In this document: positions 1-7,312 of the stretch, piece after piece
Layout of the letters: each line of letters opens with the position of its first letter
How positions within the stretch are numbered: position 1 is the first letter of the stretch
NCBI GenBank assembly: GCA_030149585.1
Contig: JASFBJ010000014.1
Coordinates: 1-23,128, forward strand
Origin: Desulfobacterales bacterium
Lineage (GTDB): Bacteria; Desulfobacterota; Desulfobacteria; Desulfobacterales; JASFBJ01
Direction of reading: 5' to 3'
DNA length: 23,128 bases
Translations under genes and position numbers: made by a program
The notes under the pieces: generated by a model
What the model was told of the DNA's origin: nothing
Seen by the model: only the letters and a program-made list of their open reading frames with translations
Database searches by the model: none

Positions 1-1229
1 TTGGCTTTCTGGCGGAAAACGCGTCATTTGCCAGGGCCTGTAATGATGCCGGCCTGATATTTATTGGGCCTGATTCAAAAGTTATTTCTCTTATGGGAGA
101 TAAGGTAAAGGCAAGAGAGTTTATTATAAATAAGGGTTTTCCAGTAGCTCCATCTGCAATTGAAGAAAATGATCCTGCTGTTTTTTTGGAGAATGCCCGC
201 AAAATCGGCTCACCGCTTTTGATTAAAGCCGCTGCCGGCGGCGGCGGTAAAGGAATGCGGATAATCAGGGATTTAGCGGAACTGGAAATGCAGATTGACG
301 AGGCCAAAAGTGAAAGCCTGCGGTATTTTGGTGATGATCGTATCTACTGTGAGCGCTATATTGATCGGCCACGTCATATAGAGGTACAAATTTTTGGGGA
401 TCATAAAGGCAATGTCATTCATCTTTGGGAAAGAGAATGCTCTATTCAGCGCCGTTTTCAAAAAATTATCGAGGAAACTCCATCACCGGCTCTTAGCCCT
501 TCACAGCGGGAACAGATTTGCTCCACAGCAGTAGAAATTGCAAGGGCTGCTAATTATGTAAATGCCGGCACAATTGAATTTATTATGAGTCCTGACGGCA
601 AATTCTATTTTTTGGAGATGAATACCCGCCTGCAGGTGGAGCACCCGGTTACCGAGATGGTCACAGGTTTTGACCTGGTAGCTCTGCAGATCAATATTGC
701 GGCTGGAAAATCTCTGGGTATTCTTCAGGAAGATATTCATCAAACCGGCCATGCCTTTGAGTGCCGGATATATGCCGAAGATCCGGATAACCAGTTTATG
801 CCTGCCATTGGTGAAATTCTTTTACTAAAACCTCCGGTCGGCCCGGGAGTACGTTTTGACTGCGGATTAACTAGTGGTTCCAGTGTTACAAGCGCCTTTG
901 ATCCAATGATAGCCAAGGTAATTGTCCATGGTCAAAACCGGCAGCAGGCGATTTTACGTACCCGGCAGGCCTTGCGCGATACTGTACTGCTGGGACTTAC
1001 TACCAATACAGCCTATCTTGAACGAATCATGGCCCATCCTGATTTTACGGCCGGAAAACTGCACACACATTTTTTAGAGGAACGGCAGGATGCTCTAAAA
1101 GGTTCTTTGCCTGATGATAAATTAAAGGAAATGCTGCTGGCTGCTGCTAATCTGGCGGATCGTCATACTCATCAGGCGGTTTGTGAGGTTCCTGAACCAT
1201 ATAGATCAATGGGTGCCTGGAGGAATTGA
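1..1229 (+). CDS. Biotin carboxylase subunit of an acyl-CoA carboxylase (5' end cut by window)
   Basis: This is the ATP-grasp biotin carboxylase, which carboxylates protein-bound biotin using ATP and bicarbonate. The reading frame is open from position 3 at the left edge, before the first in-window ATG at 93, and reads GFLAENASFARACNDAG, a conserved N-terminal stretch of the family. The true start is therefore outside the window and roughly 60 residues are missing. Visible hallmarks are the Gly-rich ATP loop (AAAGGGGKGMR, near 219-252) and the active-site block EMNTRLQVEHPVTEMVTG (near 618-671). The C-terminus ends in SMGAWRN, which resembles the linker that precedes the biotin-transfer region in one-piece methylcrotonyl- or propionyl-CoA carboxylase alpha subunits. 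It reads into the biotin carrier gene 2 nt downstream, so the two polypeptides probably replace one alpha subunit. The family is certain; the acyl substrate is inferred from the carboxyltransferase. Confidence 0.93.
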   Translation, partial: GFLAENASFARACNDAGLIFIGPDSKVISLMGDKVKAREFIINKGFPVAPSAIEENDPAVFLENARKIGSPLLIKAAAGGGGKGMRIIRDLAELEMQIDEAKSESLRYFGDDRIYCERYIDRPRHIEVQIFGDHKGNVIHLWERECSIQRRFQKIIEETPSPALSPSQREQICSTAVEIARAANYVNAGTIEFIMSPDGKFYFLEMNTRLQVEHPVTEMVTGFDLVALQINIAAGKSLGILQEDIHQTGHAFECRIYAEDPDNQFMPAIGEILLLKPPVGPGVRFDCGLTSGSSVTSAFDPMIAKVIVHGQNRQQAILRTRQALRDTVLLGLTTNTAYLERIMAHPDFTAGKLHTHFLEERQDALKGSLPDDKLKEMLLAAANLADRHTHQAVCEVPEPYRSMGAWRN

Positions 1230-1231
1230 TC

Positions 1232-1747
1232 ATGAAACAAAAGTATGAAATTTTAGAACAACAATTTGAATCATATTTAATTCGCCGGGGCGATCAAATG
1301 GTTTTATGCCTGGATGATAAAGAAACACCAGTCTCTTTAACCAGATGTGGTGAGGGCGAATATATTTTAAAGGTGGCTGACGCAGTCCAGCGGATCTGGT
1401 TGAAACAAAAGGGAGATGATATCTTTATCCATCTTGCCGGGCGTTCATGGCAGATTCGTTCTATTGATCCTCTGTCTGATCTGTCATCAAAAAGCGGAAG
1501 TACTGAAAATTCGGCAATTGCTCCCATGCCTGGGACTGTGGTTGCCTTAAAAGCCAAAAAAGACGAGCAGGTTGCCAAAGGAACGACTATCATGGTTATT
1601 GAGAGCATGAAGATGGAAACTTCAATTAAAGCCTGGCGAGATGGTATTATTGAAGAAATTCATTATAATGTTAATGATACATTTGATAGAAAGGCTGTTC
1701 TGGTGACTTTTGCACCTAATCAACCAGATGGTCAACCAGATGATTAA
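1232..1747 (+). CDS. Biotin carboxyl carrier subunit with BT-like N-terminal region
   Basis: This 171-residue protein carries biotin between the carboxylase and carboxyltransferase sites. The C-terminal biotinyl domain (about residues 94-165) has the APMPG turn and the ESMKMET motif, with the biotinylated lysine at K127. The first 80 residues are beta-rich and resemble the biotin-transfer region of larger alpha subunits. The frame is also open from a TTG at 1226. The ATG at 1232 is preferred because GGAGG at 1219-1223 lies at normal spacing from it and would touch the TTG. The ATG follows the upstream stop codon (1227-1229) by 2 nt, so translation is probably coupled. The C-terminus runs into a 12-bp tandem repeat whose third copy supplies the stop codon. 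Confidence 0.9.
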   Translation: MKQKYEILEQQFESYLIRRGDQMVLCLDDKETPVSLTRCGEGEYILKVADAVQRIWLKQKGDDIFIHLAGRSWQIRSIDPLSDLSSKSGSTENSAIAPMPGTVVALKAKKDEQVAKGTTIMVIESMKMETSIKAWRDGIIEEIHYNVNDTFDRKAVLVTFAPNQPDGQPDD

Positions 1748-1756
1748 CCAGATGAG
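1721..1756 (+). repeat. Three tandem 12-bp repeats across the biotin-carrier stop codon
   Basis: The copies are CAACCAGATGGT (1721-1732), CAACCAGATGAT (1733-1744) and TAACCAGATGAG (1745-1756). They are in frame with the biotin carrier gene and encode QPDG and QPDD. In the third copy CAA has become TAA, which is the stop codon of the gene. Confidence 0.9.
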
Positions 1757-1810
1757 TGAAAAAAATTTTTAATAATTTTATCAAATCCCTAATAGAGCAG
1801 GATAGAGCTA

Positions 1811-3418
1811 ATGCAACGGATTCAAACCAATATCGATGTTAACTCAAAAGAATTTAAAGAAAATGAAACCCACATGAAAGGTATTGTGGCTCAATTGGAT
1901 CAAATGCAGCAACAGGTTCGGTATGAAAGGCCTGAAAGGGATATGAAGCGTATCAAACGTCAAAACAAAATGTTTGTGCGGGATCGACTGGAGCTGCTTT
2001 TAGATCCCGGTACTCCATTTCTTGAGCTGTCCACTTTATCCGCCAATATGAAATATGATGGAAGCGTGCCCAGTGCCGGTATAATTTCCGGCGTTGGTAT
2101 TGTCAGTGGCCGGGAAGTTATTATTCATGCTGAAGATGCGACTGTCAAAGGCGGGGCATGGTATCCTTTAACTGTTAAAAAAATTGTCAGGCTGCTCGAT
2201 ATTGCAATTGAAAACCGATTGCCCGTGATTCATTTGTCTGACAGTGCCGGAGGCTTTTTGCCGGAACAGTCCGAACTTTTTCCAGACAGATATAATGCCG
2301 GCAGGATATTTCGCAATAAGGCAATCTTAAGCAAGCTTGGCATTCCTCAGCTTTCAATTGTGCTGGGACATTGCACGGCTGGTGGCGCTTATATACCTGG
2401 AATGAGTGATTATAGTGTTATAATCAAGGGAACCGGAGCGGTTTTTCTGGGCGGGCCTCCCCTGGTCAAGGCAGCCACAGGAGAAATAGTAACCGTCGAG
2501 GATCTTGGGGGGTGTGACATGCATACCCAAATAAGCGGTGCAGTGGATTATCCAGCCCAAACAGAACCAGAGGGGATTGCCATTGCCCGGGAAATTATGG
2601 CTCAGATTAAACGTCCACAAAAATATCCCATTGAACAACAGGAACCAGAAGCTGTGTATTACAACCCTGAAGAATTATATGGTATTTTACCAAAAGATAC
2701 CAAGGTTCAGTATGATATGCGGGAAGTTATTGCCAGGATTGTGGATGGAAGCCGTTTTCATGAATATCAACCTGCTTATGGAACGACGATAGTATGCGGC
2801 TACGCCCATATCTGGGGTTATAAAGTCGGTATTCTGGCTAATAACGGGGTGTTGTTTAATGACAGCTCCCTTAAGGCAGCCCATTTTATTCAGCTTTGCG
2901 ATCAGAATCAGACACCTCTTGTTTTTCTTCAGAATATTACAGGTTTTATCGTGGGACGGGATTATGAAATGCGTGGAATCACTAAAGATGGTTCGAAAAT
3001 GATAATGGCTCAGGCTGGCGCGGAAGTACCAAAGTTCACAATTATGTGCGGCGGTTCTTTTGGGGCGGGCAACTATGGTATGTGTGGGCGGGCCTATGAT
3101 GCCCGTTTTTTATTTACATGGCCTAAACATCAGATTTCGGTCATGGGTGGCGAGCAGGCCGCCAATGTGCTGACTGATATTAAAGTCAAGCAATTAAAAA
3201 GAGAAGGGAAAAATTTGAGCCCAAAAGAAATTGCTGCGATTCGAGAACCAGTACTGGCTGATTACGAGCGCCAAAGCAGCGCTTATTATTCCACTTCTGA
3301 AATCTGGGATGATGGCCTGATTGACCCTGTTGGCACGCGAAATGCGTTGGGCATAGCGATCAGCGCATCACTTAATACACCAATTAAAACTCCTCACTAC
3401 GGCGTTTTTCGAATGTAA
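1811..3418 (+). CDS. Acyl-CoA carboxylase carboxyltransferase (beta) subunit, methylcrotonyl-CoA carboxylase type
   Basis: This 535-residue subunit moves the carboxyl group from biotin to an acyl-CoA. The family's two crotonase-like halves are visible. The N-half has SDSAGGFLPEQ (about 143-153), GHCTAGGAYIPGMSD (186-200) and FLGGPPLVKAATGE (212-225). The C-half has QNITGF, GGSFGAGNYGMCGRAY and SVMGGEQAA. These blocks and the length match methylcrotonyl-CoA carboxylase beta more closely than propionyl-CoA carboxylase beta, which suggests a role in leucine or branched-chain acid metabolism. Geranyl-CoA or another acyl-CoA remains possible. It lies 63 nt after the biotin carrier gene in the same direction, so the three genes form one operon. 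The ribosome binding site is weak (AGGA at 1799-1802). Confidence 0.92.
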   Translation: MQRIQTNIDVNSKEFKENETHMKGIVAQLDQMQQQVRYERPERDMKRIKRQNKMFVRDRLELLLDPGTPFLELSTLSANMKYDGSVPSAGIISGVGIVSGREVIIHAEDATVKGGAWYPLTVKKIVRLLDIAIENRLPVIHLSDSAGGFLPEQSELFPDRYNAGRIFRNKAILSKLGIPQLSIVLGHCTAGGAYIPGMSDYSVIIKGTGAVFLGGPPLVKAATGEIVTVEDLGGCDMHTQISGAVDYPAQTEPEGIAIAREIMAQIKRPQKYPIEQQEPEAVYYNPEELYGILPKDTKVQYDMREVIARIVDGSRFHEYQPAYGTTIVCGYAHIWGYKVGILANNGVLFNDSSLKAAHFIQLCDQNQTPLVFLQNITGFIVGRDYEMRGITKDGSKMIMAQAGAEVPKFTIMCGGSFGAGNYGMCGRAYDARFLFTWPKHQISVMGGEQAANVLTDIKVKQLKREGKNLSPKEIAAIREPVLADYERQSSAYYSTSEIWDDGLIDPVGTRNALGIAISASLNTPIKTPHYGVFRM

Positions 3419-3436
3419 AAAATTTACATTTTTTTC

Positions 3437-3465
3437 TTGACAGCGTAAAACAAATCAATTAAGTT
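3437..3465 (+). promoter_or_regulatory. Putative sigma-70 promoter for rplM-rpsI
   Basis: A perfect -35 box TTGACA (3437-3442) is followed after 17 nt by TAAGTT (3460-3465), a poor -10 box. It sits in the 77-bp gap before rplM, with a GAGGAG ribosome binding site at 3482-3487. The -35 match is strong and the -10 is weak. Confidence 0.4.
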
Positions 3466-3495
3466 TCACGTTTCTTTTGATGAGGAGATAATTTT

Positions 3496-3930
3496 GTGAA
3501 AAAATATACACCTAGTGCAAAAATAACGGATAATAAAAATAAGTGGTGGGTTATTGATGCCAAAGATGCTGTCCTTGGCAGGCTGGCTACTGTGGTTGCG
3601 TCCAGGCTGCGGGGGAAACATAACCCCATGTTTACACCCCATGTGGATACAGGGGATTCGGTAATTATAATCAATGCAGCTAAGATCAACCTGACCGGCC
3701 GCAAAATGGCCCAGAAAAAATATTATCGCCACAGCGGATATATTGGTGGTTTAAAAACTATTACAGCTGAAAAGCTGATGGAAAAACGACCGGAAGATCT
3801 TATCCGCTTTGCCGTAAAAGGGATGCTACCGAAAAACAGACTTGGACAACAACTATATGGCAAGTTAAAGGTATATGCGGATGAAAATCATCCCCATAGT
3901 GCTCAAGAGCCTGAACTTCTAAATATTTAA
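3496..3930 (+). CDS. rplM: 50S ribosomal protein L13
   Basis: L13 is an early-assembly protein of the large ribosomal subunit. The 144-residue length matches the usual ~142. Conserved blocks are WWVIDAKDAVLGRLATVVA near the N-terminus, then TGRKMAQKKYYRHSGY and the AVKGMLPKNRLGQQLY segment. The start is a GTG at 3496, supported by GAGGAG at 3482-3487; no ATG is suitably placed. It is followed after 34 nt by rpsI, the almost universal bacterial pairing, and both are enclosed by a promoter-like sequence upstream and a hairpin terminator downstream. Confidence 0.98.
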   Translation: MKKYTPSAKITDNKNKWWVIDAKDAVLGRLATVVASRLRGKHNPMFTPHVDTGDSVIIINAAKINLTGRKMAQKKYYRHSGYIGGLKTITAEKLMEKRPEDLIRFAVKGMLPKNRLGQQLYGKLKVYADENHPHSAQEPELLNI

Positions 3931-3964
3931 AACATAAAAAGCTAAATAATTACCGAGGTATTTA

Positions 3965-4360
3965 ATGAATCAGGAAAATGTTTATTATGCTACCGGAAAG
4001 CGCAAGAGCGCAATTGCCAGTACCTGGCTAAAGCCCGGTAAAGGCGAAATTACCATTAATAATCGCGCTATCGACGATTATTTTAAAGTTCCCAGCGCCA
4101 AACTTTTATTGCGGCAACCTTTGGCACTTACAAATAATCTGGAATCTTATGATATTAAAATCAGAGTAATTGGAGGTGGAATTACAGGCCAGGCCGGGGC
4201 TATTCGGCATGGTATAACTAAAGCTCTTCTTCTGGTTGATCCTGACCTTCGGGCTGTCCTGAAAAAAGCAGGGATGGTCACGCGGGATGCCCGTGTTAAG
4301 GAAAGAAAGAAATATGGACAAAAAGGGGCCAGAGCCAGATTTCAGTTTTCCAAACGATAA
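3965..4360 (+). CDS. rpsI: 30S ribosomal protein S9
   Basis: S9 is a small-subunit head protein whose C-terminal tail reaches the P-site tRNA. The 131-residue protein has the ATGKRKSAIA start region, the GGGITGQAGAIRHGI block and the basic tail ending in FQFSKR, whose terminal Lys-Arg is diagnostic. The ATG at 3965 has GAGGT upstream at 3954-3958. It is the last gene of the rplM-rpsI pair and is followed by a strong intrinsic terminator. Confidence 0.98.
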   Translation: MNQENVYYATGKRKSAIASTWLKPGKGEITINNRAIDDYFKVPSAKLLLRQPLALTNNLESYDIKIRVIGGGITGQAGAIRHGITKALLLVDPDLRAVLKKAGMVTRDARVKERKKYGQKGARARFQFSKR

Positions 4361-4387
4361 AATATTTTCATTATTATTTGATTTGAT

Positions 4388-4420
4388 AAAGGGAACAAGA
4401 TATTCTTGTTCCCTTTTATT
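4388..4420 (+). terminator. Rho-independent terminator after rpsI
   Basis: There is a perfect 13-bp stem, AAAGGGAACAAGA (4388-4400) pairing with TCTTGTTCCCTTT (4404-4416), with a 3-nt TAT loop, and it runs into a T-rich tail. It lies 27 nt after the rpsI stop. Confidence 0.9.
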
Positions 4421-4478
4421 TTAGAAATTACAACCAGATAAAACAAGGCATTGGAGAAATAATGGAGACTTCTATTTC

Positions 4479-5288
4479 ATGAGCCATGATGGATATATGA
4501 TGGAAAGTGAGGATGAAGTTATTCGGCTGGACATAAAAACCAATGGTCGTGTTGTTGAAAAAAACGCGTCATGGGCTGGTTTAAAACAAGGGATGCGAGT
4601 TGCTGATATTGGTTGCGGATCAGGCAAAACCACTTTTCATTTGAATAAATTAATTCAGCCTGGAGGAAAGGCACTTGGTCTTGATTTAGCAAAGCAGCGA
4701 ATTGATTATGCTGCCGGGCATTATGGAGAAAAGGAAATCGATTTTATCTGCCGTGATGTCAGGAAACCATTAGATGACCTGGGACAGTTTGATTTTGTCT
4801 GGGTACGTTTTCTTCTTGAATATTATCGCTCTTCCAGTTTTGATATTATAAAACATATATCCGGTATCCTGAAACCAGGGGGAATTCTCTGCTTGATTGA
4901 TCTGGACTATAACTGCCTGGTTCAATATGGTTTCAGCAAACGCCTGGGTGATAATATCGACAGTATAATGAGTGCTGTTGAAAAAAAATATGATTTTGAT
5001 CCCTATGTGGGAAAAAAACTCTACTCTTTTCTTTATGATATGGGTTATCAGGATATTCAGGCCAATATTCAGCCCCATAACCTGATTTATGACAAAATCA
5101 GTTCGGAAGCTGCTTTTAACTGGACTAAAAAAATTGAAGTTGCCGTAAAACAGTCAGGATATGAATTTAAAGATTACCCAGGCGGATTTAATGAGTTTTT
5201 TGATGAATTTCAAAATGATATCCATAATCCAAGGCGTTTTTCATATAGTGTGAAGGTTACTTGCAGGGGGGTTAAACCATCTCCATAA
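4479..5288 (+). CDS. Class I SAM-dependent methyltransferase, substrate unknown
   Basis: This 269-residue protein has a Rossmann methyltransferase core. Motif I is VADIGCGSGK (residues 41-50), the acidic ribose-binding position is D69 in LGLDL, CRDVR (91-95) follows motif II, and LKPGG (131-135) marks the motif before strand 5. The rest resembles UbiE/Methyltransf_11-type enzymes, but the C-terminal 130 residues give no clue to the substrate. The ATG at 4479 has GGAG at 4464-4467, rather far away; ATG codons at 4497 or 4500 are alternatives. It stands alone between the rpsI terminator and a convergent gene. The fold is secure and the function is not. Confidence 0.85.
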   Translation: MSHDGYMMESEDEVIRLDIKTNGRVVEKNASWAGLKQGMRVADIGCGSGKTTFHLNKLIQPGGKALGLDLAKQRIDYAAGHYGEKEIDFICRDVRKPLDDLGQFDFVWVRFLLEYYRSSSFDIIKHISGILKPGGILCLIDLDYNCLVQYGFSKRLGDNIDSIMSAVEKKYDFDPYVGKKLYSFLYDMGYQDIQANIQPHNLIYDKISSEAAFNWTKKIEVAVKQSGYEFKDYPGGFNEFFDEFQNDIHNPRRFSYSVKVTCRGVKPSP

Positions 5289-5345
5289 GGCCTGTTTCCT
5301 GGCTGACTTTTTTTCAAGTTCTTTGATTTAGTCCATTCTGTATGC

Positions 5346-7286
5346 TCAGGCTGCAATCTCTTCAGACTGTTTTTTAGCATAATACCTGGTAAAAGCGTCG
5401 ACAATCTCTGTATCAAAATGGAGTTCGCTTTCTTTTTTTAATAAAGAAAAAGCCTCTTGATGAAGCATCGGCCCTCGGTAATGACGTTTGGAGGTAATAG
5501 CTTCAAAAAAGTCGGCCACTGCAATTATTCTTGATCCCAAAGGAATTTGATCTCTTTTCAGCCCCAAAGGATATCCGCTGCCATCATTTTTTTCGTGATG
5601 CGATGCTGCTACCATAGGCACCCGACTTAAATTACCTTCAAAATTAATCTGCTCAAGTAGTATTCTTGTTTTTTCAGCATGGGTTTTTACTATTTCATAC
5701 TCTTTTCTGGTCAAGCGTCCTGGTTTTTTCAGGATTGAATCTGGAACTCCGATTTTACCATAATCATGTAGTAAGGCTGCGACCCGGATCATATCGCGAT
5801 ACTCTTTATCAAGTTTCATCTCTTCACAGATACCCATGCTGTATTTGGTGACTTTTTCAGAATGGCCTGCAGTTAAAGGGTCACGTGCATCAATACTGGC
5901 AGCCAAAACCTGGAGCATGGATGTAAATTGCCGCTTGCGGGCCTCATTCAACTTGGCATTTCTAATACTGATGCCTATAATATGGGCTACGCCCATTAAG
6001 AGGCTCAAATCGCTTTCCACCAGAGGTTTTTTTGTTCTAAGATTATCAACCGCTAAAACACCCAGGGATTCATCATCACAAATAATCGGACAACAGATAA
6101 AGGATTGTGTTTGCATTTTTTTTGCAAAAAACTGACTTCTTTGTGAGAGATTTTGCCCGATTTCCGCAATATCATTGACCAAAAAAGGTTTTTGCTGGCG
6201 AAAGGAAACAACAAAAATTCCTTTTGAGTCAGGTTTGTCCAAATGAAAGGCAGACTTATGTATAATTTCCATTTTATTATCAGAGTATCCAAATCCAGCG
6301 CCAAATTTCAGGCGTGTTTTGTCCTGGTTTGCTAATAAAATCAAAGCTCTATCATAGTTCAAACGGCTTTCCGCGATTTTTGCGATTTTTGATGCAACCT
6401 CTTTAATATCCGAGCTGCCGGCCGCAGCCTGACTGATTTCACTGGTTAACTGTGCATTATTATAGTTGGTGTCTATCTGTTGCAGAAGCTTATCAGATGG
6501 ATCCTTTAAGTTAAAAAGACTTGTCTTTAGATCAATTTTTTCAAAATACCCGGCTATATTACTGATGCCAAGCAGTATAGCGATACTTGTGGGCAGCACA
6601 GTGAATATTGCTAAAGACAGGTTAATAAAGCAGCAAAATGCAAAGCCGGTCAATGAAAAAACAGCAAAGATATTACGAATTTTTCTCCAGATATGAAATT
6701 GTGGCGGATCAAGGGAAATAATATAGCGGCATATCTTGTCTCCTTTGAATATACATTCCGGATGTTCGATTTCAGGAGATTTTAAATTAAAAACAACTGT
6801 GATAGCTTCCCAAAAGCCGATTCGGTTTTCACACTGAAACGGCTGCTCTTGAACCCCTGGTTTGAGTTTTACTATAATTTCAACCTTGTTATTTGAAAGT
6901 TTTCTTGCGGAATATAAGGCGGATCTGGTAAAATGAGAGGTGAATTTTGTTATTTTTTCATACACCCTGGCAGGGCTAAACATGCCAAGGGCATATTGGC
7001 GGACAGCGCCGATGGCTTTCGGCGATGCCGCAAACCTCCCTGCCTCTCGGGCAATATTTTTATTATTTGTCAGCAAAGACAGCTTTTCATGGAAACGATT
7101 TATCTGATTTTGCGTAAACCAGTGTCCTGGATCAGCGGCCTGATACGGTTTCATTTTTGCGTAATTCAATAATTCTTTTTCATCAATAAAGCTGTATTTA
7201 AGTCTGATTAACCGAAGATAGGTGTCCACTATTCGACTGCTGTATATAGGAATATCATTTTTTTGGTTATGATTTATGCTGGTCAT
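5346..7286 (-). CDS. Membrane-anchored HD-GYP c-di-GMP phosphodiesterase with V4R-like and GAF sensor regions
   Basis: The 646-residue protein probably hydrolyses cyclic di-GMP in response to a ligand. In order: an N-terminal region (about 40-192) ending in ECIFKGDKICRYIISL, with C178 and C186, resembles the V4R-like input domain common in deltaproteobacterial sensors; two hydrophobic segments lie at about 205-250; a GAF domain spans about 280-445; and the HD-GYP domain spans about 455-640. Catalytic signatures are intact: H507-D508 in LLHDYGKIG, HHE at 563-565 and GSGYP at 569-573. The ATG at 7286 lies 26 nt after the stop of the PilZ gene on the same strand, so the two form an operon. No clear terminator was found in the 57-bp convergent gap downstream. 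Input ligand and physiological output are unknown. Confidence 0.9.
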   Translation of the reverse strand: MTSINHNQKNDIPIYSSRIVDTYLRLIRLKYSFIDEKELLNYAKMKPYQAADPGHWFTQNQINRFHEKLSLLTNNKNIAREAGRFAASPKAIGAVRQYALGMFSPARVYEKITKFTSHFTRSALYSARKLSNNKVEIIVKLKPGVQEQPFQCENRIGFWEAITVVFNLKSPEIEHPECIFKGDKICRYIISLDPPQFHIWRKIRNIFAVFSLTGFAFCCFINLSLAIFTVLPTSIAILLGISNIAGYFEKIDLKTSLFNLKDPSDKLLQQIDTNYNNAQLTSEISQAAAGSSDIKEVASKIAKIAESRLNYDRALILLANQDKTRLKFGAGFGYSDNKMEIIHKSAFHLDKPDSKGIFVVSFRQQKPFLVNDIAEIGQNLSQRSQFFAKKMQTQSFICCPIICDDESLGVLAVDNLRTKKPLVESDLSLLMGVAHIIGISIRNAKLNEARKRQFTSMLQVLAASIDARDPLTAGHSEKVTKYSMGICEEMKLDKEYRDMIRVAALLHDYGKIGVPDSILKKPGRLTRKEYEIVKTHAEKTRILLEQINFEGNLSRVPMVAASHHEKNDGSGYPLGLKRDQIPLGSRIIAVADFFEAITSKRHYRGPMLHQEAFSLLKKESELHFDTEIVDAFTRYYAKKQSEEIAA

Positions 7287-7312
7287 TGGTATTTATATCT
7301 TAATGCGCAATC

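Noticed and set aside
4462..4482. Short ATG-to-TGA frame before the methyltransferase
   Set aside because: It is only six codons, in another frame, and has no sign of being a regulatory leader peptide.
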